Of a DNA stretch of 64,000 nt, positions 7,300-16,613 are shown in pieces. A program made the position numbers and the translations under genes. Within the stretch, counting starts at the first letter, position 1, and each line of letters starts with the position of its first letter. The notes below the pieces were generated by a model that did no database searches, was not told where the DNA came from, and saw only the letters and a program-made list of their open reading frames with translations. Origin of the DNA: Persicimonas caeni (GTDB lineage Bacteria; Myxococcota_A; Bradymonadia; Bradymonadales; Bradymonadaceae); the NCBI RefSeq assembly GCF_006517175.1, contig NZ_CP041186.1, positions 682,001 to 746,000 of the forward strand, in the 5' to 3' direction.

Positions 7300-9225
7300 T
7301 CAGCCCATCAGGTCGACCATCAGCTTGTTCATGCGCTTGACGAAGGTCGCCGGATCTTCAGGCTTGCCGCCTTCGCTCAGGATCGCCTGGTCGTACAGGA
7401 CCTGCGTCCAGTCGCCGAAGCTGTCGTTGTCGGTCTCGCCGGTGAGCTTGGCGATGATCGGGTGGGTGGGGTTGAGCTCCAGGACCGGCGCGAAGCCCGG
7501 GCTGAACTCGCCGGCTTTCTTGAGGATGCGGTCGAGGTTGGCGCTCACGCCGCCCTCGCCTGCCACCAGGCACGCCGGCGACGAGGTCAGACGCTTCGAG
7601 ACGCGCACGTCCTGGACGCGCTCGCCCAAGGCATCCTTCATCTTGGCGATGAGGCCTTCGAGCTCTTCGGGGGTCTCGTCTTTCTTCTCGGCTTCGTCTT
7701 CCTCGTCACCCTCCTCGTCCTTTTTGTCGAAGTCGAGATCGAGCTCGCCGATGGCGACCGACTGCAGCTCGTGGCCGTCGAACTCGGCCAGGTGCGAGGT
7801 GACCCACTCGTCGACCGCGTCGTGCAGGAGCAGGACCTCGACGCCCTTGTCGCGGAAGACCTCCAGGTGCGGGCTATTCTTGGCCGCGGCGAAGGTCTCG
7901 GCGGTCACGTAGTAGATCTTGTCCTGGCCGTCCTGCATGCGCTCGACGTACTCGGCGAGCGAGGTGGTCTGGGCAGGCTCGTCGTCGTGGGTGGTGGCGA
8001 AGCGCAAGAGCTTGGCGACGCGATCGCGGTTCTTGTTGTCTTCAACCACGCCCTCTTTGAGCACCGGGCCGAAAGCGTTCCAGAACTGCTGGTATTTTTT
8101 GCTCTCTTCGCCGTCCTCGGCGAGCTCCTCGAGCATGTCGAGCACACGCTTGATAGCGGTCTTGCGCATAGCGGCGACGATGCGGTTTTCCTGCAAGAAC
8201 TCGCGCGACAGGTTCAGCGTGAGGTCGTCAGAGTCGACCACTCCGCGCACAAAGCGCAGGTAGCGCGGCATGAACATCTCGGCGTCGTCCATGATGAAGA
8301 CGCGCTTGACGTATAGCTTGATACCGTGGCGCTTGCCCTCGTAGTTCGTGTTCATGTCGAACGGGCGGCGACCCGGGACATAGAACAACATATTGAACTT
8401 CAGGCGCCCCTCGACCTTGCTGTGCGTCCAGGTCAGCGGGTCCTCGAAGTCGTGGGCGACGTGCTTGTAGAACTCTTGGTATTCCTCGTCGGAGATCTCC
8501 GAGCGCGGGCGCACCCACAGGGCCGAGGCCTGGTTGACGGTTTCGAATTTCTCGCCCTCTTCCTCCCCCTCTTCATCCTCGCCCTCGGCGGGCATCTCGA
8601 TGGGAAACGAGATGTGGTCGGAGTATTTACGCACGATGTGGCGCAGCGTGCTCCCCTCGGCGAGCTCGGCGTCGTCCTCGGTCAAGTGGATGGTGATCTC
8701 GGTGCCGCGATTGGGCTTCTCGATGGGCTCGATGACGTACTCGCCCTCGCCTTTCGACTCCCAGCGCACGCCTTCTGACGCATCCAGGCCGGCGCGGCGA
8801 GTGCGAAGCTCGACGTTGTCGGCGACCATGAACGCCGAGTAGAAGCCCACGCCGAATTGGCCGATGAGCATGGCGTCGTTCTTCTCGTCGCCCGACAGGG
8901 CCTCGATGAACTCGCGGGTGCCGCTTTTGGCGATCGTTCCGATATTCTCGGTCACCTCGTCGCGGCTCATGCCGATGCCGTTGTCGGCGATGGTGATCGT
9001 CTTGGCGTCGGCGTCGTAGGTGACCCGAATCTTCAGATCGGTGTCCCCCTCGAAGAGCTCTTCGTCCTCGAGCGCGGCGAAGCGCAGCCGGTCAATGGCG
9101 TCCGACGCGTTCGAGATGAGCTCGCGCAAAAAGATCTCTTTGTTGCTGTAGACCGAATGAATCATCAGCTTCAGAAGCTGGCTGACCTCGGCCTCGAACT
9201 GCTTGACCTGCTTCGTCTCACTCAT
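7300..9225 (-). CDS. htpG: Chaperone protein HtpG (Hsp90)
   Basis: ATP-dependent Hsp90-type chaperone, cytosolic. The ATG at 9225 is preferred over longer starts because CAGGAG lies 9 nt before it and the protein then begins MSETKQVKQFEAEVSQLLKL as in the family. The N-terminal ATPase domain shows the diagnostic FLRELISNASDA motif, then IADNGIGM and the lid motif GQFGVGFYSAFM. The middle domain is followed by a Glu/Lys-rich acidic stretch (about residue 490) and the C-terminal dimerisation domain. At 641 residues it is close to the E. coli protein (624). An acidic insertion (EGEDEEGEEEGE) lies at about residue 215. It is monocistronic, with a strong hairpin downstream. Confidence 0.98.
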   Translation of the reverse strand: MSETKQVKQFEAEVSQLLKLMIHSVYSNKEIFLRELISNASDAIDRLRFAALEDEELFEGDTDLKIRVTYDADAKTITIADNGIGMSRDEVTENIGTIAKSGTREFIEALSGDEKNDAMLIGQFGVGFYSAFMVADNVELRTRRAGLDASEGVRWESKGEGEYVIEPIEKPNRGTEITIHLTEDDAELAEGSTLRHIVRKYSDHISFPIEMPAEGEDEEGEEEGEKFETVNQASALWVRPRSEISDEEYQEFYKHVAHDFEDPLTWTHSKVEGRLKFNMLFYVPGRRPFDMNTNYEGKRHGIKLYVKRVFIMDDAEMFMPRYLRFVRGVVDSDDLTLNLSREFLQENRIVAAMRKTAIKRVLDMLEELAEDGEESKKYQQFWNAFGPVLKEGVVEDNKNRDRVAKLLRFATTHDDEPAQTTSLAEYVERMQDGQDKIYYVTAETFAAAKNSPHLEVFRDKGVEVLLLHDAVDEWVTSHLAEFDGHELQSVAIGELDLDFDKKDEEGDEEDEAEKKDETPEELEGLIAKMKDALGERVQDVRVSKRLTSSPACLVAGEGGVSANLDRILKKAGEFSPGFAPVLELNPTHPIIAKLTGETDNDSFGDWTQVLYDQAILSEGGKPEDPATFVKRMNKLMVDLMG

Positions 9226-9329
9226 GATTTCGTACTCCTGTACTCCATGGGGTGCGGTTCCAGAACTGGGTTTTTGCGCGCCACAAGATAGGCAACGAAG
9301 CGCATATGTCCAGCGTCCCGGGCCGCTCA

Positions 9330-9358
9330 CTTTTGTCGCCTCGGCGTTTCGGTATAAT
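9330..9358 (+). promoter_or_regulatory. Sigma70-type promoter of first twin lipoprotein
   Basis: A perfect TATAAT (9353-9358) has CTTTTG (9330-9335) 17 bp upstream as a weak -35. Most of the interval is shared with the promoter at 9981-10009, including TTTCGGTATAATGC. It predicts transcription from about 9365 and so excludes starts upstream of that point. Confidence 0.7.
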
Positions 9359-9398
9359 GCCGCCTGTCTCGAACAGCTCGATTCCGCCGAGGATGGCT

Positions 9399-9968
9399 AT
9401 GCCGTACCGCAAGACTGGACTGCTCGCCGTTGGTTTGTTCTTTGTCGTGTCTGCCGCAGGCTGCGGCCCCGACCGCTTTAACGGCGCCGGATGCACCTCC
9501 GACGACGACTGCCGACTGGGCCGCGTCTGCGCCGAAGGCATGTGCGTCGACCCGAGCACGCTCGACCAGTTCATCGACCCCGCGCCCTTTGTCGGCGGAT
9601 GGGATATGCGCGTCTCTGGCACCTTGGTCGAGCCCGACGGGCGCACGCTCGAACTCGAGAACCAAGCCTTCACCGTCGATATTTTGGCAGGCACCGAGGA
9701 ATCTGACTCCGACCTCATCGTCGAAGTCGGCTTCTGCTCGCTGCCCGCCGACCTCACCAGTGAGAGCACTTTCGAGCTGCTCGACCGCCCCTGCGAGGTG
9801 AGCCGCGACGAGACGACGGCGACCTACCAGATTATCCGGGGAAGCGGGACGCTCTCGCAGGAGGGGCAACTCAACTTCACCTACACCGGCGACGCCGAAA
9901 TCAACACACCGGGCCAGCCGAACCAGAGCTCGAGCTTCGACCTCGTCTTCGAAGGCTCGCAGCCATAG
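9399..9968 (+). CDS. Small lipoprotein, twin A
   Basis: The start was placed at the ATG 9399: GAGG sits six bases upstream, the predicted transcript begins near 9365, and the residues that follow form a lipoprotein signal ending SAAGC. Mature residues begin with a Cys-rich C-x-S-D-D-D-C-x4-R-x-C pattern shared with the other lipoproteins here, then a beta-rich domain of about 130 residues without a recognised fold. The next gene is a paralogue with the same start region (GCGPDRFN against GCGVDRFN) and the same promoter, so this is a tandem duplication. Function is unknown; it is expected to be anchored in the envelope. Confidence 0.82.
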   Translation: MPYRKTGLLAVGLFFVVSAAGCGPDRFNGAGCTSDDDCRLGRVCAEGMCVDPSTLDQFIDPAPFVGGWDMRVSGTLVEPDGRTLELENQAFTVDILAGTEESDSDLIVEVGFCSLPADLTSESTFELLDRPCEVSRDETTATYQIIRGSGTLSQEGQLNFTYTGDAEINTPGQPNQSSSFDLVFEGSQP

Positions 9969-9980
9969 CCCCACAGCTTT

Positions 9981-10009
9981 CTTTAGTCGCGGCGCGCTTT
10001 CGGTATAAT
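9981..10009 (+). promoter_or_regulatory. Sigma70-type promoter of second twin lipoprotein
   Basis: TATAAT (10004-10009) lies 17 bp after CTTTAG (9981-9986). The surroundings match the promoter at 9330-9358 closely. The hexamer falls only 12 bp after the stop of twin A's neighbourhood begins, so each twin has its own promoter. Confidence 0.7.
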
Positions 10010-10049
10010 GCGCCGCGTCACCCAAATAATGTTCGTTCCGAGGTTGGCT

Positions 10050-10691
10050 GTGCTCTCCCCCAAGTCTGGTCTATTCGCCTTATTCATCGCCACCGGTTCT
10101 CTGCTGCTCGCTTCTGGCTGCGGTGTCGACCGCTTCAATGACGCAGGCTGCGTCTCCGACGAGGAGTGCCGATTCAGCCGCATCTGCTTTGAAGGCACGT
10201 GCGTCGACCCCAGCGGCGTCGATCAACCCGTCGAGCCCGATGCCGGACCCGACGCGGACGCCGACGTCGACGATCCCGAGCCGGACACGCCGACGGAGCT
10301 CAATTTCATGGGTCAGTGGGAGACCAACGCGACCGGACAGGTCACCCAGCCCGACGGTCGCGTCGAGGAAGTCGACGAAGATCGCGTCATCGTCGATATC
10401 CGCGAGGGAATCGACTCGGATTTGACCATCCGTATGCTCGACGCCGAAGGGTTCTGCCCGCTGCAGGCCAGAATCCTCGACGCCAACTCCTTCGAGTTGC
10501 TCGACGTGGGCTGCATCAGCGACCAGGGTGACTTCATCATGACCTACGAAGATGTCATTGGGCGAGGCCAAGTGAACCAAGAGGGCATCTTCAACATGAC
10601 CCTGCAGGCGACAGTGGTCGGTGAAATGGAAGGCCAGCCCGCCTTCAATGCCTACCTCGATATCGCGTTCATCGAAGGTGAACGCCGCTGA
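10050..10691 (+). CDS. Small lipoprotein, twin B (GTG start proposed)
   Basis: By alignment with twin A, whose start region reads CCGAGG then GGCTATG, the start here is the GTG at 10050, preceded by CCGAGG and GGCT. Upstream ATGs (10008, 10029) lie on or close to the promoter. The signal peptide ends LLLASGC. The mature protein repeats the Cys-rich opening of its twin (C-x-S-D-E-E-C-x4-R-I-C), then has an Asp/Pro linker of about 35 residues absent from twin A, and a beta-rich C-terminal domain (about 115 residues). No function is recognised. A strong terminator follows at 10743-10782. Confidence 0.82.
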   Translation: MLSPKSGLFALFIATGSLLLASGCGVDRFNDAGCVSDEECRFSRICFEGTCVDPSGVDQPVEPDAGPDADADVDDPEPDTPTELNFMGQWETNATGQVTQPDGRVEEVDEDRVIVDIREGIDSDLTIRMLDAEGFCPLQARILDANSFELLDVGCISDQGDFIMTYEDVIGRGQVNQEGIFNMTLQATVVGEMEGQPAFNAYLDIAFIEGERR

Positions 10692-10742
10692 GTTGCCTCC
10701 TCGCGCACACTTAGGCCCCGAACACCAAAAGGCCCCGAACAC

Positions 10743-10782
10743 AAAAAAGCGCTGCGCAGGAATCTCCCTGCGCGGCGCTTTT
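10743..10782. terminator. Bidirectional intrinsic terminator
   Basis: An A6 tract, a 12-bp stem (10749-10760 with 10767-10778, one G-T pair) and a T tract lie between convergent genes. It should serve both twin B and the Sua5/YrdC-like gene. Confidence 0.85.
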
Positions 10783-10817
10783 CGTTTTCTCACCAGACGT
10801 CTTCGAAGGCTTTCGCC

Positions 10818-11462
10818 TTAGGCGCTCAGCGTCTCGGTAATCTTCTCGGCAGGCACGTGCCCGTCACGCACGACCTTGACCTCACCATTCTTGACCTCGA
10901 CGACGGTCGAAGACGGCCCGGCGTTCAGATCACCGGCGTCGATGAATAGTCCGATCCGACCGAAGAAATTCTGACGAATCTGCGCCGGCGACGTCTCGCC
11001 GTGCTTGTTCTCTTTGTTGGCGCTCGACACGTAAATCGGCCGGCCCAGCTTCTCGACAATCTTGTGGCAGAACTCGTCGTCGGGGATTCGAATACCGACC
11101 TTGCCGGTCGCCTTGACCAAGATCTTTCGCACGTCCCGCGGGAGATCGCGCCGCGCGTCGAACCGGATGGTGAGCGGCCCGGGCCAGAGCGATTTGATGA
11201 GTTGGCGAGCCTTCGGGTCGATGTCGTCGGCGACGTCGTCGAGCATCTTCTCGTCGGCGACGAACACGAGTGACGGCGCCTTGGAGACGCGTCGTTTGGC
11301 CTGCATGACGCCCATGACCGCGGCCTCGTCGGCCAAGTCGGCGATCAGTCGATACTTGCCGTTGCACGGCAGGCAGACCACGCCGCCGTCCTCGAGGACG
11401 TTGACGATGTGTTGGAGCTTGTCGGAAGAATTGGTGGCTTCGTCGTACTTGATGATGTCCAC
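10818..11462 (-). CDS. Sua5/YciO/YrdC family protein
   Basis: Family members make threonylcarbamoyl-AMP from threonine, bicarbonate and ATP for the t6A37 tRNA modification. Visible family motifs are AKRR at about residue 56, SLWPGPLT at about 91, a G-I-R-I-P strand, SSANKENKHGETSP, and the closing GPSSTVVEV. The N-terminal motif that usually reads P-T-D-T-V-Y-G-L is altered to P-C-N-G-K-Y-R-L, and the S-S-A-N-x-S-G motif is changed too. The protein may therefore be a YciO-type paralogue rather than the true t6A enzyme. The start is a GTG at 11462. It is 214 residues, close to YrdC and YciO. Confidence 0.85.
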   Translation of the reverse strand: MDIIKYDEATNSSDKLQHIVNVLEDGGVVCLPCNGKYRLIADLADEAAVMGVMQAKRRVSKAPSLVFVADEKMLDDVADDIDPKARQLIKSLWPGPLTIRFDARRDLPRDVRKILVKATGKVGIRIPDDEFCHKIVEKLGRPIYVSSANKENKHGETSPAQIRQNFFGRIGLFIDAGDLNAGPSSTVVEVKNGEVKVVRDGHVPAEKITETLSA

Positions 11463-11554
11463 GTGCGATCCGTCTGGAAGGGAAGGATTGGAACGGGCTC
11501 TCGTTACACGCTACCTCAGTATACGACTTTGTCTGCGGATTTCCATTCAGGACC

Positions 11555-12343
11555 TCATCCAAAAACAGAAGCGAGCAAACCAAACACCCCGAAGAACTTG
11601 AGCATGGAGAAGAAGACGATGACGATCAGCAGTCGCCTCACCCACGTGGCCGCGTTTTCGCTCTCCACGGCGAATTTGGCCGCGGCCCAGGCGCCCAGGC
11701 TCTGACCGACGGCCATCATTGCGCCATAGACCCAGTTGACCTGGTCATTGAGCACGAACACCAGCAACGCACCGGTGGTAAAGATGGCCGCGATCAACAA
11801 CTTGATCGCCGTCGCCTCGACCACGTTATAGCCCACACCGAGCACCAACGCGGCGAGCAAGAGCACGCCGACGCCGGCCTGGATAAACCCGCCGTAGGCG
11901 CCGATCACGAAGAACAACGCCAACAACCACCACTTGGGCCGCCCCTCGGGTAATTCGGACTGCTCGCGGAGCCAACGCTTCGGGTTGACCAAGATCACCA
12001 AGAGCATCGACGCCATGACCACGCCGATGGCCGTCTCCATGCCCTCCGGGCTCATGCTCGCGGCGATTGCCGCGCCTACCAACGAACCTAAGACCGTGGG
12101 CACAATCAGCCAGAGGCTGCCCTCGGTGCGCAGCTTACCGCCGCGACGAAGGGTCTCTAAGCCCACAAAGCATTGGAGAATGACGCCGACGCGGTTGGTG
12201 CCGTTGGCGACGGTGGCGGGGAGGCCCAGAAACACCAGAAGCGGCAACGTGACGAGCGAGCCGCTTCCAGCGAGGGTGTTGATGACGCCAGCAAGCCCGC
12301 TGCCGACGAACACCAACAAGTAGATATACCAAGCTTCATCCAT
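11555..12343 (-). CDS. TauE/SafE family anion permease
   Basis: Integral membrane protein of about eight hydrophobic segments, 262 residues, as usual in the TauE/SafE (DUF81) family. Characteristic sequences are the N-terminal AGVINTLAGSGSLVTLPLL, and the second-half repeat beginning YGGFIQAGVGVLLLAALV. Members export sulfite, sulfoacetate or related organosulfur anions; the substrate cannot be read from sequence. Neighbours (Sua5/YrdC-like protein, typA) give no functional link. The start ATG at 12343 is preceded only by a weak ribosome site. Confidence 0.9.
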   Translation of the reverse strand: MDEAWYIYLLVFVGSGLAGVINTLAGSGSLVTLPLLVFLGLPATVANGTNRVGVILQCFVGLETLRRGGKLRTEGSLWLIVPTVLGSLVGAAIAASMSPEGMETAIGVVMASMLLVILVNPKRWLREQSELPEGRPKWWLLALFFVIGAYGGFIQAGVGVLLLAALVLGVGYNVVEATAIKLLIAAIFTTGALLVFVLNDQVNWVYGAMMAVGQSLGAWAAAKFAVESENAATWVRRLLIVIVFFSMLKFFGVFGLLASVFG

Positions 12344-12366
12344 AGCGGACGTGCAGGTCTAACAAA

Positions 12367-14172
12367 TCATTTCTTGGCGGCTTTGCGTTTGCCGTGGTGA
12401 AGGATGTTCTTGCGTACCCGGATCGACTCGGGAGTGATCTCGACATACTCGTCGGGCGCGATGAACTCGATGGCCTTCTCCAGAGAAAATCGCTTCGGCG
12501 GCGTCAAGATCAAGGCATCGTCACTGCCCGAGGCGCGCACGTTGGTCAGCTTCTTGCCCTTGCAGGGGTTGACCACCAGCTCGTTCTCGCGGCTGTTCTC
12601 GCCGATCACCTGCCCGCCGTAGACATCTTCGCCGGGGCCGACGAAGAGCACGCCGCGCTCCTGCAGGTTGTACAGCGAGTAGGCGGTCGTCTCGCCCTTC
12701 TCCAGCACCACGAGGGGGCCGCCGCGATAGCGCTCGATGTCGCCGCGGTACGGGCCGTACTCGTGGAAGTTGGTGTGCATGATGCCGGTACCGCGCGTGT
12801 CGGTCAGAAACTCCGAGCGGTAGCCGATGAGGCCACGGGCGGGCACCAGAAACTCGATGCGCTGCGATCCGTCGTTGTTCTGGGTCATGTGGGTCATCTC
12901 GCCCTTTCGCTCCTGGAGCTTGCGGATGACCGTGCCGGCGTAGTCGGCCTCGACCTCGATGACGACCTTCTCGATGGGCTCGAGCTTGTTGCCGTTTTCG
13001 TCGGTGCGAATGATGACCTCGGGCTGCGAGACTTGCAGCTCGTAGCCCTCGCGGCGCATCTGCTCGAGCAGGACCGACAGGTGGAGCTCACCGCGCCCCG
13101 ACACCTTGAAGGCCTCCGGGCGGTCGGTGTCCTCGACGCGAAGCGCCACGTTGTGCTCGAGCTCGCGGTCGAGGCGCTCGCGGATCTGACGGCTGGTCAG
13201 GTACTTGCCCTCGAGGCCGGCGAACGGGCTGTCGTTGACCATGAAGATCATCGACAGGGTCGGCTCGTCGATCTCGATCATGTCCATCGGCTCGATGTGA
13301 TCGGGGTCGCAGATCGTCTCACCGGGAAGGATCGCCTCCATGCCGGTCACGGCACAGATCTCACCGGCGCCGATCTCGTCGCGCTCGACCTTCTCGAGGC
13401 CTTTGAAGCCGTACAACTTGGTGATGCGCGCCTTGCTCGTCGAACCGTCGCGGCGTGCGATGACGACATTGTCGCCGACTCGCATCTTGCCCGAGAAGAC
13501 GCGGCCGATGGCCACGCGTCCCAGATAGTCGTCGTAGTTGAGCGTGGCGACCTGCATCTGAAGCGGCCCCTCGGGGTTATCCTTGGGCGGCGCGATATGC
13601 TCCAAGATCGCCTCGAAGAGCGGCTCGAGGTCCTTTTGCTCTTCGCCAAGCTCGTGCATCGCAAAGCCGTTGAGGCCCGAGGCGTACACGATCGGAAAGT
13701 CGAGCTGCTCGTCGTTGGCCTCCAGATCGACGAACAGGTCGAAGACCATGTCCAAGACCTCGTCGGGGCGCGCGGTGGGCCGGTCGATCTTGTTGATCAC
13801 CACGATCGGCTTGTGGCCGAGCTGCAGCGACTTTTTGAGCACGAACTTCGTCTGGGGCATCGGGCCTTCGAAGGCGTCGACCAGAAGGAGCACCGAATCG
13901 ACCATCTTCAAGACACGCTCGACCTCGCCGCCAAAGTCGGCGTGGCCGGGCGTATCGATGATGTTGATCGTGGTGTCTCCGTGCTCGATGGCGGTGCACT
14001 TGGCCAAAATCGTGATGCCGCGCTCGCGCTCGAGCTGGTTGGTGTCCATGGCACGCTCGGCCAACTCACGGTGAGCGGCCACCGTGCCGGACTGCTTGAG
14101 CATCTCGTCGATAAGCGTCGTCTTGCCGTGGTCGACGTGCGCCACGATCGCGATATTTCGAATGTCTTTCAT
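12367..14172 (-). CDS. typA: Ribosome-binding GTPase TypA/BipA
   Basis: Translational GTPase of the EF-G family that acts on 50S assembly and stress or low-temperature translation. The G1 motif AHVDHGKTT is at residues 10-18. ERERGITILAK (switch I), DTPGHADFGGEV (G3) and NKIDRP (G4) follow. Domains II, III, V and the TypA-specific C-terminal domain are present, closing with a basic tail. The ATG at 14172 gives MKDIRNIAIVAHVDHG as in the family, and 601 residues against 607 in E. coli; upstream in-frame codons lie in a G-rich repeat (14185-14217) and are not coding. Confidence 0.98.
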   Translation of the reverse strand: MKDIRNIAIVAHVDHGKTTLIDEMLKQSGTVAAHRELAERAMDTNQLERERGITILAKCTAIEHGDTTINIIDTPGHADFGGEVERVLKMVDSVLLLVDAFEGPMPQTKFVLKKSLQLGHKPIVVINKIDRPTARPDEVLDMVFDLFVDLEANDEQLDFPIVYASGLNGFAMHELGEEQKDLEPLFEAILEHIAPPKDNPEGPLQMQVATLNYDDYLGRVAIGRVFSGKMRVGDNVVIARRDGSTSKARITKLYGFKGLEKVERDEIGAGEICAVTGMEAILPGETICDPDHIEPMDMIEIDEPTLSMIFMVNDSPFAGLEGKYLTSRQIRERLDRELEHNVALRVEDTDRPEAFKVSGRGELHLSVLLEQMRREGYELQVSQPEVIIRTDENGNKLEPIEKVVIEVEADYAGTVIRKLQERKGEMTHMTQNNDGSQRIEFLVPARGLIGYRSEFLTDTRGTGIMHTNFHEYGPYRGDIERYRGGPLVVLEKGETTAYSLYNLQERGVLFVGPGEDVYGGQVIGENSRENELVVNPCKGKKLTNVRASGSDDALILTPPKRFSLEKAIEFIAPDEYVEITPESIRVRKNILHHGKRKAAKK

Positions 14173-14342
14173 GGGTTTACTACAGGGGGTCTCGGGGTTT
14201 GGGGTCTCGGGGTCTAGGTACAGCACCCCAGACGCCGCCCCGGGTTATGCGAGGATATGGCGGCAAGTCAACCGTGATGTGCAGGAGATTATTCGGAAAG
14301 GGTAAAAAAAATGCCCTCGAGAATCGGGGCACCTTCCCCCGA

Positions 14343-16613
14343 TCACCCCACCGACAGGTTCAGCTCGTTGCGCAGCGTGCGATAGCGGTCGCTCACGGCG
14401 TACTCGGCGAGCGCCTTCATGCGCTCGTCGACCGAGCGCAGGCTGAGCGTTTGCGGTTCGTTTTGCAGGTAGTCTTGGGCGACCTTCAGATCATCGCAGT
14501 AGATGAAGCCGACGCGATTGGCGGTATCTTCGACCGACTCGAGCCAAGTACCCAGGTCGATATTGCCGTCGTTGGCCATCACCTTGCCGACCGCATGCTG
14601 CAATCGTCCGAGGTCATCGCCCTTGATATTCTTGCGCAGGTCTTTGAAGGCGCGCTCGGAGTGGTCGTCGCGGTCGAACTCGAGCTCCGGTTGGACCAGC
14701 GAGGCGGCCAGCAAGAAGAACGCCTGCAGATCCGACAGCGGACGAATCGCGGCCAGATAGAACGGGGCGAGGAACAAGAAGAGCTGCTTGCCCACAATAA
14801 ACGCGATATGTTTTTCGCGCCCACTCCCCAGTAGCTCATCGCCGACAATCATCCCCTCGGGCACCAGCGCGCCGTTGATGAGGCCGCGCTGGTCGCTCTT
14901 GCGCCACAACTCCGGCAGGCGATCGTAGCCCAGTGATGCACCGATCTGCTTGTAGAGGTTGTTGAACGCGAGTTGCTCTTTAAACTTCACTCGATCTCGG
15001 CGACCGAGCCCGTACTTGCGACGACTCTCGCCGACCCACTGCACCAGCGCCGGCTTGATGGTGCCGAACACCCGCGAGACGTCGTTCTGCATCTTCGTGC
15101 TGAACACGAAACGCTTGAGCAGGTCCATGGTCAGCGGCCGCTTGGGCACCTTGACCATCGGCGACTCGAGCTTGTTGACGAAGCCACGGGCTTTGTCCCC
15201 GAGGCTCCCGCCCAAAAAGTCGTAGGTGCGCAGGTAGATGAACGCCGGATCGATCTCTTTTCGGCGCAGGTGGACGCGACCGATGCGATCGAGGGTGTCG
15301 ATGCGTGACGGATCGAGGCGGCGAATGGCGTGCAGGTGCTCGAGCGCGAGGTCGCTATGCTCCGGCTTTTTCTCGGCGAGTTCGGCGACCTGCTCGTGCA
15401 GCTCGATTTGCTCGGGCAACAACTCGGAGGCCTGCGCGTAAGACATCAACGCCTCGTCTTCACGCTCGAGGTGGTTGATGTAGAGGTCGCCGAGCTTCTG
15501 CCACAATACCGTCAGCAGCTTGGCGTCGGGCTCGTCGAGGTCCTGGTTGGCTGCAATGAGCTGCAGGTAGGCAGCCTCCAGACCTTCCCAATCTTTGGCG
15601 TCGACCAGAAGTGAGGTGACCTCTTTGAAAGCGTCGAGGCGCGTGGGATCGAGATCGAGCGCCTTTCGAAAGCCGGCGAGTGCCTTCTCGGGCTCCCACA
15701 GCTCCTGACGGGCGACCTTGCTCGACTCGATGAGCCAATTGGCCTTCTCCTGGTCCTCCTCGGCGAGGCGGTGCAGCGTGAAGTAGGCACGGCTCAGACG
15801 TCGCCAGTCGCCGAGTTGACGCGCCACGCTGGCGATCGACTCGAGCGCGCGCTTGTTCTCGGGGTCCTCGGCGAGCGCCTCTTCGTAGGTGTCGAGCGCG
15901 CGCCACGGGTCGTTGAACTTCTCTTTCCAATCGTCGCCCATCGCCACGAGCGCCATCGAGCGCGCGCGTGCGTTGTCGAGCGACTTGATGAGCTTGCGGC
16001 GTACTTCGATGACATCGGCCGGCTCGCCGACGGTGCCGACCACTCGCAAGAGCCCGGTGAGCGCGAGTTGGTCGTCCTGAGCCTGCTGCAGCGCCTTCTC
16101 GTAGGCGTGACGCGCCTTTTCAGCCTCATCGCTGCTCTCGTAATGCGCGCCGAGCTTACGGTACGCCCAGCCAAGTTTGGCGGCGTCGAGCGCTTGTTTG
16201 TGATGAACCAGCATCGAGCGCAGCACCTCGGCGGCGCGCGCCTCTTTGTCGAGAGCGAGCAAGACCTCGGCATAAGCCTCGATCACCTCGAGATTGCGCG
16301 GGTCGAATTCGTAGGCATTCTCGTAAGCCTCGACGGCCTCGGCTTCTCGATCGAAGGCACGGTGCAGGTCGCCCAACTGGCGGTACATCCAGATATTCTC
16401 GTCGAGGTAACGCGAGGAGTCGGGATGCTTTGCAGCCTCCTCGAGCATCTTCGTCGCAGCGTCGAACTCGCCCGCCTCTAGCTGGGCGGCGACGTCGGCC
16501 TTGAAGCGCTGGAAGTCTTCCAGGGCTGGGGTGGGCGTAGCAGTCGATTCAGCAGCGTCGTTGACCTGGTCGATGTCCGACATCGTCTCCGTCCGGGAGC
16601 GGGAAGCAGTCAC
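14343..16613 (-). CDS. Large TPR protein coupled to Ser/Thr kinase
   Basis: A 756-residue soluble protein made mostly of tetratricopeptide repeats (about residues 30-480; for example AVEAYENAYEFDPRNLEVIE). It then has a conserved-looking alpha-rich C-terminal domain of about 270 residues with a hydrophobic stretch (HIAFIVGKQLFLFLAPFYLA) and no signal peptide. The reading frame starts with GTG at 16613, overlapping the kinase stop as GTGA. An ATG at 16583 with GGAG just before it is an alternative. Translation coupling to the kinase gene suggests a scaffold or substrate role in the same pathway; this is inference. Confidence 0.85.
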   Translation of the reverse strand: MTASRSRTETMSDIDQVNDAAESTATPTPALEDFQRFKADVAAQLEAGEFDAATKMLEEAAKHPDSSRYLDENIWMYRQLGDLHRAFDREAEAVEAYENAYEFDPRNLEVIEAYAEVLLALDKEARAAEVLRSMLVHHKQALDAAKLGWAYRKLGAHYESSDEAEKARHAYEKALQQAQDDQLALTGLLRVVGTVGEPADVIEVRRKLIKSLDNARARSMALVAMGDDWKEKFNDPWRALDTYEEALAEDPENKRALESIASVARQLGDWRRLSRAYFTLHRLAEEDQEKANWLIESSKVARQELWEPEKALAGFRKALDLDPTRLDAFKEVTSLLVDAKDWEGLEAAYLQLIAANQDLDEPDAKLLTVLWQKLGDLYINHLEREDEALMSYAQASELLPEQIELHEQVAELAEKKPEHSDLALEHLHAIRRLDPSRIDTLDRIGRVHLRRKEIDPAFIYLRTYDFLGGSLGDKARGFVNKLESPMVKVPKRPLTMDLLKRFVFSTKMQNDVSRVFGTIKPALVQWVGESRRKYGLGRRDRVKFKEQLAFNNLYKQIGASLGYDRLPELWRKSDQRGLINGALVPEGMIVGDELLGSGREKHIAFIVGKQLFLFLAPFYLAAIRPLSDLQAFFLLAASLVQPELEFDRDDHSERAFKDLRKNIKGDDLGRLQHAVGKVMANDGNIDLGTWLESVEDTANRVGFIYCDDLKVAQDYLQNEPQTLSLRSVDERMKALAEYAVSDRYRTLRNELNLSVG

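Noticed and set aside
7024-8316. 430-codon plus-strand frame opposite htpG
   Set aside because: Antisense shadow; the minus strand has all Hsp90 motifs.
9225-9330. Longer start for htpG
   Set aside because: The extra 35 residues are not family-like and the ATG at 9225 has a good ribosome site.
12394-14217. 607-codon plus-strand frame opposite typA
   Set aside because: Antisense shadow; typA is complete on the other strand.
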